From Staphylococcus condimenti (GTDB taxonomy: Bacteria > Bacillota > Bacilli > Staphylococcales > Staphylococcaceae): 64,000 nucleotides of DNA. The translations under genes were made by a program, and so were the position numbers. Shown piece by piece: positions 53,713 to 62,441 of this stretch (position 1 is the first letter of the stretch; every line of letters starts with the position of its first letter). The notes beneath the pieces were generated by a model, which was given only the letters and a program-made list of their open reading frames with translations, made no database searches and was not told the origin of the DNA. The stretch lies in the NCBI RefSeq assembly GCF_001618885.1, contig NZ_CP015114.1:1860001-1924000 (forward strand), written 5' to 3'.

Positions 53713-55998
53713 TTAACAGTGTCTATTGTATTTTTTTTTTGGCCACTCTTTATCTACACGTCCAAAAGCATTAAATATTGCTTTAGAAGTTTGTGTTTGA
53801 CCTTGAAGTCCTGTAGTTTCAGACTTTTCGCCTCTTGGCGGGTGAATGACTTTAATTTCAAAATCTTCAACTTCTCCCGAATATGCAACACCATTTGGAA
53901 GATTGACTGAATCTTCAGCAAGAGAAGTGCGGACTCTTACGCCTAAATAGTTAAGAGAGGTATCTGTAACTTGAGGTGCGTTGTGGAATAATAAAGTGAT
54001 TTTTTTACCTTCATCTCCAGTTCTGCTAAGTGACACAAGTTCTGATGCTTCGTTTGAATCGAATACGCCATTATGATTATAATCACCCCATCCACGCACA
54101 TATGAAGTGTCGTTATCACCTGTGTTTGCGATGATATCTAATGCGTAAGTTTGATTGGCAGCATTATAAACGACATAATTTTGATTTGCGCCAACTAATT
54201 GTTGTTCACCTTCATCAGCTGCTTTGGCGCTTGTTGGAGTGTTGATGTCATCTGTTTGCCAGGCGATTGCTTGTTTATTCAGTTCATCAAAATCAATATC
54301 TGCTTTTTGTGTACCTAAAAATGGTTGGCTGACATTTGTATTTTCAGTTATAGCGTGAATTGCTTCACCATAAGAAGCAGGGGCATCACCTTTATCTAAA
54401 ATAACAAAGCCCATTTGAACGGTTTGTATTCCAGTTGAGTTTACAAAGAAGGAAACTTCAGTTGCGCCTGTAGTGACAACTATTGGTACACTGTTATGGT
54501 CTTGTCTTGTTTGGTTGGGACCAAAAATTTGAGTACCTAAACCGCCGAAGTTTTTATCAGGGGAAACATAATATTTACCTTTACCATGTTCACCTTTGTC
54601 AATTGAATCTATAAAATAACCATCATCAGCAGTAATGGGATGATAATTTTCTGGATTGCCTTCATTTTTGACATTCGCAAACAATTCCCAACCTGATCCG
54701 TTCGTAGTATAAATCAGCGCTTCGATATTTTTAGCTTCTTCTCCATCGGACATGACAATATTAGCAGGTACTTCTCGGCCATTGTAAGTAGTTTTAACTT
54801 CAAAAGTTGCACCGACATTACCATAGTTTCTATTAGAACCGAAATTTGTCAGTCCTTCACCCGTATCTACTCCTGCTTTTTTCAAATGAGACCAATTTGG
54901 ATCTTGTTTTGTGACCACTACATAGGCAGGTTTATCGATTTCATCATCATGCGCATCTTTTCTGACAATATTAGTAGCTTTCGGGTTATAACCAGAATCA
55001 GCATCTCCTTCAGCACGACGTTCATAAATCGGTGTTGATTCAAAAGGTTGTAAAGATTTAACTGTAGCTGTTACCACAAGACCTGGCATAATTTCTTTTT
55101 CGTATTTTGTACCGACTTGCAGTGCCATTTGTCCCGTATCGCTTTGTCCGTAATTTGAAATAGCATTTGTATCTGAAAAATCTAACCATGTAATTTGATG
55201 ATTGATATTATTGACTTGTTCTTTTGATAAAGCAGGAAGATCAGAAGCTTTGTTGACATTAGTTTGTATTGTTGGATCTGGTCCAATCATTTCATCTGTT
55301 GCATTTGTGCTGGAAGTTGAAAGTTTTGATGATTGAGAAGTTAAGTCAGGTGTTTGAGGTTGGGGAGTTGAAACAGTGACATCAGGTTTTGGAGCGGGAT
55401 TGTTTATAGCAGCTTCATTAGATGATTGGGATTGATTGTTATCTGCTTCAACGTTTTGATGCGTATCTTGTTCTTGTATTGTTGATGATTCAGTGTTGTT
55501 TGTGTCTGCAGTTACTTCTTTTTGAGGTTTTGGTTGAGTATTATCTTGAGCAGGTACAGCAGGTTTTGTTGAATCAATTGTTTTTAAAGCGTTATCTGGG
55601 TTGTCTGATGAGTTTTCAACTTTATTTGAAGTATCTGTTTTGTCTTCTTGGATGGTATTTGAATTCTGAGTGGGATTAGTTGTTGTTCCAGTAGCATTTA
55701 AGTTAGCGGATGTAAGGTTTGGATTTTTTTCATCTGCGGTTGCTGTTTTTGGTGTTTCTTCAATAGAACCTTGTGCAGGTTGCGCATTTTGAGGTGCAGA
55801 ATCTGAAGTTTGGTGATCCGAGGATAACACAGTTGTATCAGGATTTATATTTTCAGTGCTTGCACTTGCCTCATGAGAATAGCCTAAAAAGAATAAGCTG
55901 CTCACAATAATGGAGGCTGTCCCTACAGAAAATTTTCTGATTGAATATTTGTTACGGATGTTTGGTAGAAAATCAAAGTGGTTTTTTCTTTTTCTCAT
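53713..55998 (-). CDS. CshA-type surface protein 2, N-terminal part (YSIRK) up to the frameshift
   Basis: The 761-residue product has a YSIRK signal peptide ([18 protein letters not shown]), cleaved near ASA. A long Asn/Thr/Gln/Ser-rich spacer (to about 245) leads to the CshA-like non-repetitive domain, which ends with [10 protein letters not shown]. This domain is nearly identical in long stretches to the paralogue at 29464-35271, whereas the spacers differ completely. The last residues after WPK are out of frame. As it stands it would be a secreted or lost adhesion domain without wall anchor. GGAGAAC lies before the ATG. Confidence 0.88.
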   Translation of the reverse strand: MRKRKNHFDFLPNIRNKYSIRKFSVGTASIIVSSLFFLGYSHEASASTENINPDTTVLSSDHQTSDSAPQNAQPAQGSIEETPKTATADEKNPNLTSANLNATGTTTNPTQNSNTIQEDKTDTSNKVENSSDNPDNALKTIDSTKPAVPAQDNTQPKPQKEVTADTNNTESSTIQEQDTHQNVEADNNQSQSSNEAAINNPAPKPDVTVSTPQPQTPDLTSQSSKLSTSSTNATDEMIGPDPTIQTNVNKASDLPALSKEQVNNINHQITWLDFSDTNAISNYGQSDTGQMALQVGTKYEKEIMPGLVVTATVKSLQPFESTPIYERRAEGDADSGYNPKATNIVRKDAHDDEIDKPAYVVVTKQDPNWSHLKKAGVDTGEGLTNFGSNRNYGNVGATFEVKTTYNGREVPANIVMSDGEEAKNIEALIYTTNGSGWELFANVKNEGNPENYHPITADDGYFIDSIDKGEHGKGKYYVSPDKNFGGLGTQIFGPNQTRQDHNSVPIVVTTGATEVSFFVNSTGIQTVQMGFVILDKGDAPASYGEAIHAITENTNVSQPFLGTQKADIDFDELNKQAIAWQTDDINTPTSAKAADEGEQQLVGANQNYVVYNAANQTYALDIIANTGDNDTSYVRGWGDYNHNGVFDSNEASELVSLSRTGDEGKKITLLFHNAPQVTDTSLNYLGVRVRTSLAEDSVNLPNGVAYSGEVEDFEIKVIHPPRGEKSETTGLQGQTQTSKAIFNAFGRVDKEWPKKKYNRHC
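53731..53740 (-). repeat. A10 homopolymer tract that breaks the CshA-type gene 2
   Basis: Ten T on the plus strand read as ten A in the coding strand, giving W-P-K-K-K-Y-N-R-H-C-stop. With nine A the frame reads W-P-K-K-N-T-I-D-T-V. That aligns without gaps to [10 protein letters not shown] in the intact paralogue. The full gene span (4,765 bases) is one over a multiple of three. Confidence 0.88.
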
Positions 55999-56628
55999 TT
56001 GTTGTTCTCCTAGTATTCTGTTTTGTGTTAATTTAAATAATTTGAAAGTGACATGATACGAAGTATAAGTTGTAGAATGTCTTTTGTTACGATGAGTAAA
56101 TATGTGAGGTTGGAGCTATAAGTTACGCTTTGAAATTAGAAAGTGCATTTTAAGATGAAGATGGTCTCCAGAAGAAGTTTAGTGTGTGAAATGAAAATGT
56201 TTTTGTTTCGATAAAAAGATGTTTAATGGACTGGGGATAGAAAATAGGGTGTCTTTGTGGAATTTGTATAGCACCATCATCTCCTTTGAAAAGAAAGTGA
56301 ATAGTCATCTGTTTAACTATTAAAATCATCCTATCACAAAATTTCTGTAATGTGAATATTAATTTAAAATAAAATTTATGAGGATTTTTGAAATTAAGAT
56401 TAATTAAATAAGTGATTTTAAACAATGGATTTACTAATAATATCAAACGAAAAAGCAATAATACGTGATTATAAGTACTATGACAGAGAAGGCTATTAAC
56501 GCAACTTGAATTTCAAATTAAGCTTTTAAATTTTTTTATCTCCATTCATTTCTCTTTATTGAAACGATTTTTAAATTGTATTCTAAGGTGATAAGGTGAA
56601 CGTAGAATAGGCAAAGGAGCGAGAATGG
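55999..56628. other. Long intergenic region upstream of the second CshA-type gene
   Basis: These 630 AT-rich bases should include the leftward promoter of the CshA-type gene and the rightward promoter of the small membrane protein. I see no convincing gene. A 102-codon minus-strand frame at 56150-56458 lacks a ribosome site and family features. No clear terminator or tandem repeat was found. Confidence 0.5.
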
Positions 56629-56832
56629 ATGAAAGTGTCAGCAGAAGTCAGATTTACAATTACTTTGATATTAGTATTTGGAGTAGGGTTTATAATACAG
56701 AATTTCTTTACAACAAATAGTTGGGTGAGTTTTCTTTTCGAACTTGTTATCAGCGTAATAGTTGCTTTTGTTTTAACATTATTAATCAATTTTATTTTTG
56801 AAAAAATGGAAAAGAATAAAAATAGTAAATGA
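56629..56832 (+). CDS. Small two-helix membrane protein, 67 aa
   Basis: This protein, MKVSAEVRFTITLILVFG onwards, has two hydrophobic segments (about 8-24 and 32-56). It ends in a short Lys/Asn-rich tail (EKMEKNKNSK) that should face the cytoplasm. AAGGAG lies about 10 bases before the ATG. A competing ATG at 56625 is in another frame that closes quickly. I do not recognise the family. It stands alone between the adhesin cluster and the methionine operon. Confidence 0.6.
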   Translation: MKVSAEVRFTITLILVFGVGFIIQNFFTTNSWVSFLFELVISVIVAFVLTLLINFIFEKMEKNKNSK

Positions 56833-56934
56833 ACTGATTTTGAGTAGATTTATCATTGTGTTGAAAACTTGCAAACGCTTACCGCTCTAGTGTTTAGAAT
56901 TAAGTTGAAATTAACAATTTTCTAAAAATTAATG

Positions 56935-56962
56935 TTGACTTTTTCACTCAGTAATGTAATAT
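56935..56962 (+). promoter_or_regulatory. Promoter of the metNIQ operon
   Basis: TTGACT at 56935-56940 and TAATAT at 56957-56962, spaced by 16 bases, lie about 33 bases before the S-box aptamer. Confidence 0.6.
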
Positions 56963-56995
56963 ATGGAATATAAATAAATGAATTGAATACATAAA

Positions 56996-57157
56996 CTCTT
57001 ATCCAGAGAGGTGGAGGGACAGGCCCTACGAAACCTCGGCAGCAGGATCAGCGATAAAAATGATTACTGTGCCAATTCCTACAGCGGAGCTGTGAAGATG
57101 AGACGAGCCGATATATTATTCCGAGGACTTGTTTCATTGTCCCCGGAATTTTTATTT
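56996..57157 (+). promoter_or_regulatory. SAM (S-box) riboswitch with terminator
   Basis: The aptamer begins CTCTTATCCAGAGAGGTGGAG and continues with GGGACAGGCCC, GAAACCTCGGCAGC and the closing GATGAGAC near 57097-57104, all S-box signatures. The expression platform is a stem of CCGAGGAC with GTCCCCGG (57121-57147) and a T run. High S-adenosylmethionine should favour the terminator and shut off the methionine transporter. Confidence 0.95.
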
Positions 57158-57222
57158 TTCAAAATAAAAATCTAAATAGAGGCAAAATTCATTTATTTCA
57201 AATTATCAGAGGGGGCTAATCA

Positions 57223-58239
57223 ATGATTGAGTTCAAGGATGTCATAAAAACATTCCATAAGCGCTCAACAGAAATTCAAGCTTTGAAAGATGTCAGTTTT
57301 ACCGTAGAACGCCAAGAAATCTATGGTGTAATCGGCTATAGCGGCGCAGGTAAAAGTACATTGATCAGAATGGTGAATAAGCTTGAAGATGTAACGTCTG
57401 GAGAAGTTATCGTCGATGGACATCGAATAGATCAATATAGCAAGAAAGCACTACGCAAAGTCAAAAAGAATATTGGCATGATATTCCAACACTTCAACTT
57501 GTTAAATTCAAAAACGGTATTCAGCAACGTGGCAATGCCGCTTATTCTTGAAGGCAAGGACAAAAAATACATAAAAGAGAAAGTAGAGGAAATGCTTGAT
57601 TTCGTGGGTCTTGGAGATAAAGGTTCACAATATCCGAACGAACTTTCAGGTGGTCAAAAACAAAGGGTGGCAATTGCACGTGCACTCGTGACAGATCCTA
57701 AAATTTTATTATGTGATGAAGCAACAAGTGCCTTAGACCCGGCAACAACTGATTCTATCTTACAACTTTTAAAACGCGTCAATGAAACATTCGAAGTCAC
57801 AATTTTATTAATAACGCATGAAATGAGTGTTATTCAAAAAATTTGTGACAAGGTTGCTGTGATGGAACAAGGGCGTGTGATTGAAAAAGGAACAGTGTTA
57901 GATGTATTCAGTCATCCGAAAACTAAAACAGCTAAGAACTTTGTTTCAACTGTTATCAGTACTGATATCAGTGAAAAAATGATACATCAGTTGCCGACAG
58001 ATGAAAATTATCAAGATGTGAAAGTGTACATGGAAGGCTCGCAATTAGGTTTGTCAGTTATCCAGACATTGATTAAAACATTCAATCTAGATGTTAATGT
58101 GATTTACGCTTCTATGTCTGATATTCAAGATACTTCAGTTGGTTATCTAACATTGCGTATTAAAGGTTCTGATGAAGAAAAACAACGCGCATATGATTAT
58201 TTGAAACAACATCATATCGAATATGAGGAGGTTGGATAA
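57223..58239 (+). CDS. metN: Methionine ABC transporter ATP-binding protein MetN
   Basis: The 338-residue ATPase powers uptake of methionine through MetI. It shows Walker A GYSGAGKST at 38-46, the signature LSGGQ at 141-145 and Walker B ILLCDEATSALD at 161-172. A C-terminal NIL (methionine-sensing) domain spans about 260-338. The ATG follows GAGGGGGC. It is the first gene of a three-gene operon behind the S-box riboswitch. The usual MetN length is about 340. Confidence 0.96.
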   Translation: MIEFKDVIKTFHKRSTEIQALKDVSFTVERQEIYGVIGYSGAGKSTLIRMVNKLEDVTSGEVIVDGHRIDQYSKKALRKVKKNIGMIFQHFNLLNSKTVFSNVAMPLILEGKDKKYIKEKVEEMLDFVGLGDKGSQYPNELSGGQKQRVAIARALVTDPKILLCDEATSALDPATTDSILQLLKRVNETFEVTILLITHEMSVIQKICDKVAVMEQGRVIEKGTVLDVFSHPKTKTAKNFVSTVISTDISEKMIHQLPTDENYQDVKVYMEGSQLGLSVIQTLIKTFNLDVNVIYASMSDIQDTSVGYLTLRIKGSDEEKQRAYDYLKQHHIEYEEVG

Positions 58240-58240
58240 T

Positions 58241-58900
58241 ATGCTAGGTTCATCATTAGATTCATCGCAATTATGGGAAGCACTCTATCAAACATTATTG
58301 ATGGTTTCGATATCATTAGTAATTGGTGCATTAATCGGAATTCCGCTAGGCATACTGCTTGTTGTAACTAAGAAAAACGGAATATGGGAAAATGTCGCAG
58401 TTTACCATATTTTGAATCCGATTATTAATATTTTCCGTTCAATTCCATTCATTATTTTGTTAATTGCGATTGTGCCATTCACAAAATTAATTGTTGGAAC
58501 ATCCATCGGGACAGCAGCAGCGATTGTACCTTTAACTGTATATGTGGCACCTTACATTGCACGTTTAGTTGAAAACTCACTGTTAGAAGTGGATTCAGGT
58601 GTAATTGAGGCAGCACACGCCATGGGTGCTTCACCTTTCCAAATCATTCGTTACTTTTTAATGCCGGAAGCTTTAGGTTCATTAATTTTAGCGATTACAA
58701 CTGCAATTATTGGTTTAATCGGTTCAACAGCTATGGCTGGTGCAGTTGGCGGTGGCGGTATCGGTGACTTGGCTTTAGCTTATGGTTACCAACGTTTTGA
58801 TACAATCGTCATCATTATCACAGTGGTTATCTTAGTTATTATGGTTCAGCTGATTCAATCTCTCGGGAATGTATTGGCTAAGAAAATTCGCAGAAACTAA
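58241..58900 (+). CDS. metI: Methionine ABC transporter permease MetI
   Basis: This 219-residue permease has five or so membrane segments and the EAA loop EAAHAMGASPFQIIRYFLMPEALG, which docks on MetN. I choose ATG 58241 (MLGSSLDSSQLW), since AGGAGG lies 9 bases upstream. The in-frame ATG at 58223 precedes that ribosome site and overlaps metN. Only one base separates the metN stop from this start, so the two are translationally coupled. Confidence 0.95.
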   Translation: MLGSSLDSSQLWEALYQTLLMVSISLVIGALIGIPLGILLVVTKKNGIWENVAVYHILNPIINIFRSIPFIILLIAIVPFTKLIVGTSIGTAAAIVPLTVYVAPYIARLVENSLLEVDSGVIEAAHAMGASPFQIIRYFLMPEALGSLILAITTAIIGLIGSTAMAGAVGGGGIGDLALAYGYQRFDTIVIIITVVILVIMVQLIQSLGNVLAKKIRRN

Positions 58901-58923
58901 TCAAACAAAGGGGTATTTAGGAT

Positions 58924-59769
58924 ATGAAAAAAATATTAGTATTGTTAATGGCGTTAGTTGTTGTACTTGCTGCATGCGGTGGCAATAAGAAAGATGATAA
59001 AACAGTAACAGTAGGGGTAGCATCAGATGACACAAAAGTATGGGATAAAGTAAAAGAACTTGCGAAAAAAGATGGAATCAACGTTGAAATCAAGAAATTC
59101 TCTGATTACAACGTACCGAACAAGGCGCTAAACGATGGGGATATCGACATGAACGCATTCCAACACTTCGCATTCTTACATGAGTATGAAAAAGCAAACA
59201 AAGGCACACATATCACACCAATCCGTACAACTGTTTTTGCACCATTAGGTATTTATTCTAAGAAAGTCAAAGATATTAAAGACTTGAAAAAAGGGGCTAA
59301 AGTTGTTATTCCTAATGATGTTTCCAACCAAGCACGCGCATTGAAATTATTGGAAAATGCAGGTTATATCAAACTTTCTAAAGACTTCGGTTTGAAAGGC
59401 AGCAAAAAAGATATCGTTGAAAACAAAAAAGATTTAGATATTAAAGCAGTTGATGCACAACAAACAGCACGTTCTTTAGATGACGTAGATATCGCAGTTA
59501 TTAATAACGGTGTTGCGTCAAAATCAGGATTAGATCCTAAAAAAGACCCAATCTTCTTGGAAAAAGATGATACAAATACTTCTAAACCTTACATCAACCT
59601 TATTGCTGTAAATGATAAAGACAAAGATAACAAAACATATAAAAAAGTTGCTGAGTTGTATCATTCTAAAGAAGCAAGAAAAGCATTGAAAGAAGACACT
59701 AAAGACGGTGAAAAAATCGTTGACTTGTCACAAAAAGAAATTAAAGAAATTACAGACAGCTTAAAATAA
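58924..59769 (+). CDS. metQ: Methionine-binding lipoprotein MetQ
   Basis: The 281-residue substrate-binding lipoprotein of the NlpA/MetQ family delivers methionine to MetNI at the outer membrane face. The lipobox LAAC places the lipidated Cys at residue 18. Family blocks include NDGDIDMNAFQH, the KVVIPNDVSNQARAL region and AVINNGVA. AAAGGGG precedes the ATG, and a terminator ends the operon. Confidence 0.95.
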   Translation: MKKILVLLMALVVVLAACGGNKKDDKTVTVGVASDDTKVWDKVKELAKKDGINVEIKKFSDYNVPNKALNDGDIDMNAFQHFAFLHEYEKANKGTHITPIRTTVFAPLGIYSKKVKDIKDLKKGAKVVIPNDVSNQARALKLLENAGYIKLSKDFGLKGSKKDIVENKKDLDIKAVDAQQTARSLDDVDIAVINNGVASKSGLDPKKDPIFLEKDDTNTSKPYINLIAVNDKDKDNKTYKKVAELYHSKEARKALKEDTKDGEKIVDLSQKEIKEITDSLK

Positions 59770-59780
59770 AGTAAAAGTTT

Positions 59781-59818
59781 AAACGGCCATTCCTAGAGAT
59801 AGGGATGACCGTTTTTTA
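59781..59818 (+). terminator. Terminator of metNIQ
   Basis: AAACGG-CCAT-TCCTA pairs with TAGGGA-TG-ACCGTTT around GAGA (with small mismatches), followed by a T run. Confidence 0.82.
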
Positions 59819-59875
59819 ATATAGCAAGCACAAGTTTTGAAGATTTAAGAGCTTAGTGAAATAGTTTAAAACATA

Positions 59876-59914
59876 AAAAAGCTTCGACTCAGTATTCTGA
59901 ATCGAAGCTTTTTA
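59876..59914 (-). terminator. Terminator of tRNA-Ser(UGA), possibly bidirectional
   Basis: AAAAAGCTTCGA and TCGAAGCTTTTT form a perfect 12-bp inverted repeat with T runs on both strands, immediately 3' of the minus-strand tRNA. Confidence 0.85.
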
Positions 59915-59918
59915 GTAG

Positions 59919-60008
59919 CGGAGAAAGAGGGATTCGAACCCCCGCGAGCCGTTAAGCCCCTGTCGGTTTTCAAGACCGATCCCTTCAGCCGGACTTGGGT
60001 ATTTCTCC
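59919..60008 (-). tRNA. tRNA-Ser (anticodon UGA)
   Basis: This 90-nt class II tRNA has acceptor GGAGAAA/TTTCTCC and an anticodon stem TCGGT/ACCGA around the loop CTTGAAA. It also has a long variable arm and the T loop TTCGAAT. The discriminator is G and CCA is not encoded. Much of the sequence is identical to the tRNA-Ser(CGA) at 29227 but on the opposite strand. Confidence 0.95.
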
Positions 60009-60202
60009 ATGCAATATTTAACACAAGATTTATTATATAAGAAGATGACCTACCCGTCAACAAGTTTTTAATAAAAAAATCAAAAACTTTGAATGTATTT
60101 CAAAAAGTTAATACAAGACAAAAAATGGGTTACGGTTGCCAGCTTTATAAATCGGGTAATTATTTAATGTTATGTCAAAACTACCAATTTAGGAGTGCTA
60201 CT

Positions 60203-60907
60203 ATGATGGAAGAATTATATTATGGAGACCATGAAGAACAATTAATTGATATTTATCCAGCACCAGATACACTAGCTGAACATGATGATAAATGGCTCGT
60301 ATTAATTCATGGCGGTTACTGGAGACAACAATATGACCGCTCATTAAATGATAAGTTAATAGAAATGCTGACAAAAGAAGGATATAATGTTGCGAACGTT
60401 GAATATCGACGGGGAGAACATGCTTGGCCGATACCTGAAGAGGATACTAAAAAAGCACTTCAAGCTTTCAAATCATCTAGATTTGTTGATAATCAAGAAA
60501 TTATTTTAATCGGTCACTCTGTAGGCGGCCAATTAGTCTTGAATAATGCAGATGAAGCTGATCGCGTTATTGCGATGGCACCTGTAACTGATGTGCCGTA
60601 CACAAAAGAACAAGGACTAGGAAGAAATGCAGTAGAGGAATATTTTGGTGATATCACAGGAGCAGCACTTGAAGCAGCATCTCCAATGTCACGTTTACCA
60701 TTAAAAACAAAAACTTTAATCATTCAAGGTTTTAATGATAGCGGTGTGAAAGTAGAGTCTACCTTAGCATATGTGTCTCAAAATGAAGAAAACACAATTG
60801 ATTTATATGCGTTCGCGCATCTAGGGCATATGCAATGTCTTGAACCTAAAGGCCGTCATATCGATTTAATGCTTGAATGGATTGATCATAAAGACGAAGA
60901 GAATTAA
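60203..60907 (+). CDS. Alpha/beta hydrolase, arylformamidase/esterase-like
   Basis: I take ATG 60203, because AGGAG lies 7 bases upstream; the frame continues 38 codons further up without a ribosome site. The 234-residue cytoplasmic protein has the oxyanion motif HGGYW at 36-40, the nucleophile Ser106 in GHSVGG, and likely acid Asp179 and base His209 (HLGHM). HGGYW is typical of the kynurenine formamidase-like branch of the superfamily, but no tryptophan-degradation genes are nearby, so the substrate is unknown. It is followed by its own terminator. Confidence 0.85.
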   Translation: MMEELYYGDHEEQLIDIYPAPDTLAEHDDKWLVLIHGGYWRQQYDRSLNDKLIEMLTKEGYNVANVEYRRGEHAWPIPEEDTKKALQAFKSSRFVDNQEIILIGHSVGGQLVLNNADEADRVIAMAPVTDVPYTKEQGLGRNAVEEYFGDITGAALEAASPMSRLPLKTKTLIIQGFNDSGVKVESTLAYVSQNEENTIDLYAFAHLGHMQCLEPKGRHIDLMLEWIDHKDEEN

Positions 60908-60927
60908 AGCATTACTATTTTATTAGG

Positions 60928-60957
60928 TCGCACTCAAATAAGAGTGCGATTTTTTTG
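60928..60957 (+). terminator. Terminator of the alpha/beta hydrolase gene
   Basis: TCGCACTC at 60928-60935 pairs perfectly with GAGTGCGA at 60942-60949, followed by seven T. Confidence 0.88.
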
Positions 60958-61255
60958 CTTTTTATATAATGCTACAGAATTTTTTATTGTATACTGTATG
61001 CATTAAAAACAGTTAGAGTCTCCCATTTGTTAAAAAGTATTTTATTTTTTGAGAAAATAGTATATTATAATAATGAAAAGTGAGAGATTCGGGATTAGTT
61101 TTTCGAATGAATCATGTGATTAGATATAAAACCAATCCATTTTTTGAATACTTTGAATTCTCATTTTGCCACAACCATTCTTCGTTTGACCACTTTATAT
61201 TTTCTTTCTAATTTTTTACCTAAATATTTATAAAATGATATCAGGGGGGACCTCA
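60958..61255. other. Intergenic region upstream of the AraC-type regulator
   Basis: This AT-rich stretch of about 300 bases presumably holds the promoter of the regulator. I see no well-matched -35/-10 pair, hairpin or additional gene. The right end carries a strong CAGGGGGGA ribosome site. Confidence 0.45.
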
Positions 61256-62104
61256 ATGAATTATAGCTACAGTATTATTAAATCATCAATTTGCAAGTTA
61301 GATTTAACCAAGGATGAAGATTATGTACATGTGTATTTCGTGCTTTCAGGTAATGTAAAGATGCTGAGAAAAGGAAAGACACTTATCTATAAAACTGGAG
61401 AATTTTTTATTCAAAAACCAGATAAGATACCTTTGGAAATAGAGGTTAATAAGGGCTGTATTATCTATTTAGCAATTCATAAAAATTACTTTGAAAAATA
61501 TTACATGAAGAACACCTTGAATACTGAAAATAATTTTGAGATTCATCATCATATTAAAGACTCATTTATGAATATAATTAGAAATATGTATGAAAAAAAT
61601 TATTTGGAAGCGGATATTTGTTTTATTAAGATGTTGAACTATCTGCGTGTCTATTTAGAAATCTTCGATAACTATTTGTTCCGTCCTACTTTAAGCAAAA
61701 CAATCAATGAAATTATTGAATATATCAACGATAATTATAAAGAACCTCTTAAATTGTGCGTGGTCGCTAGAGAACTCTTCTATAATGAAAGCTTTATTTC
61801 TAGAAAATTCAAGGAAGAGATGAATGTGACTTTTACAGAGTACCTTACAAATGTAAGATTATGCAATTTAGCTGAATACCTAATAGTAAGAGGAGAGGAT
61901 AATGGCATTTGGGAGGAGTTCGGTTTTCCAAGTCAGCGTGCCTTTTTAAAGAGGTTCAAAGAGACCTACCATATGACGCCTAGAGAATTTATTTTAAGCA
62001 CTCAATATTACCGAAATCCTCAGCATGCGATTACTGAATCAGTTTATACAGAAGTGATGAAGTATTTACAATATGATAAATCATCAGTTAATGAGATGTC
62101 TTAG
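61256..62104 (+). CDS. AraC-family transcriptional regulator
   Basis: The start is ATG 61256 (MNYSYSIIKSS), 6 bases after AGGGGGGA. The 282-residue protein has a cupin-like N-terminal part (YVHVYFVLSGNVKMLRKGK, a typical AraC effector-domain start). A C-terminal AraC HTH pair lies at about 155-250: the first around LKLCVVARELFYNESFISRKFKEE, the second around GIWEEFGFPSQRAFLKRFKE, ending YHMTPREFI. The spacing between the two helices-turn-helices is shorter than usual. Targets are unknown; no co-transcribed gene follows. A regulator of surface genes is possible but only by proximity. Confidence 0.87.
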   Translation: MNYSYSIIKSSICKLDLTKDEDYVHVYFVLSGNVKMLRKGKTLIYKTGEFFIQKPDKIPLEIEVNKGCIIYLAIHKNYFEKYYMKNTLNTENNFEIHHHIKDSFMNIIRNMYEKNYLEADICFIKMLNYLRVYLEIFDNYLFRPTLSKTINEIIEYINDNYKEPLKLCVVARELFYNESFISRKFKEEMNVTFTEYLTNVRLCNLAEYLIVRGEDNGIWEEFGFPSQRAFLKRFKETYHMTPREFILSTQYYRNPQHAITESVYTEVMKYLQYDKSSVNEMS

Positions 62105-62441
62105 TGTGTCAATTGACGTTACATTATGATGTCTCTGAATGTAAATCTGGAGACTGCACAAATAGTTGTTTGCTTTTTATTATTTGTAATAGCAGTATCT
62201 AATCAACTATTGCACATTTTGAACTTTAATATTATCAAGCTTATTTATCTAACTGTTTCTTTAAAAATGGTTTTTCAAGGGTTTCAATTAGAAATAGCTT
62301 AAGTGAAATTTTAAGAATAACATTCCCTTGGATATCAATAAGGTTAAATACGATAAAATCTTAATATTATAATACTCTAATTAGGGTATAAGTTATTAAA
62401 CCAAGAAAAAATAATGCTATTTTATGGGGGAATGAAGAATC
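62105..62441. other. Intergenic region after the AraC-type gene
   Basis: About 337 AT-rich bases contain no gene I can support. A TATAAT at 62368-62373 could be a -10 for the downstream gene, but the -35 is poor. A 10-base palindrome (TCAATTGA core near 62108) is the only other sign. No clear terminator for the AraC gene was seen. Confidence 0.4.

Noticed and set aside
56150-56458. 102-codon minus-strand frame upstream of the second CshA-type gene
   Set aside because: No ribosome site, no family features, and a composition expected from AT-rich noncoding DNA.
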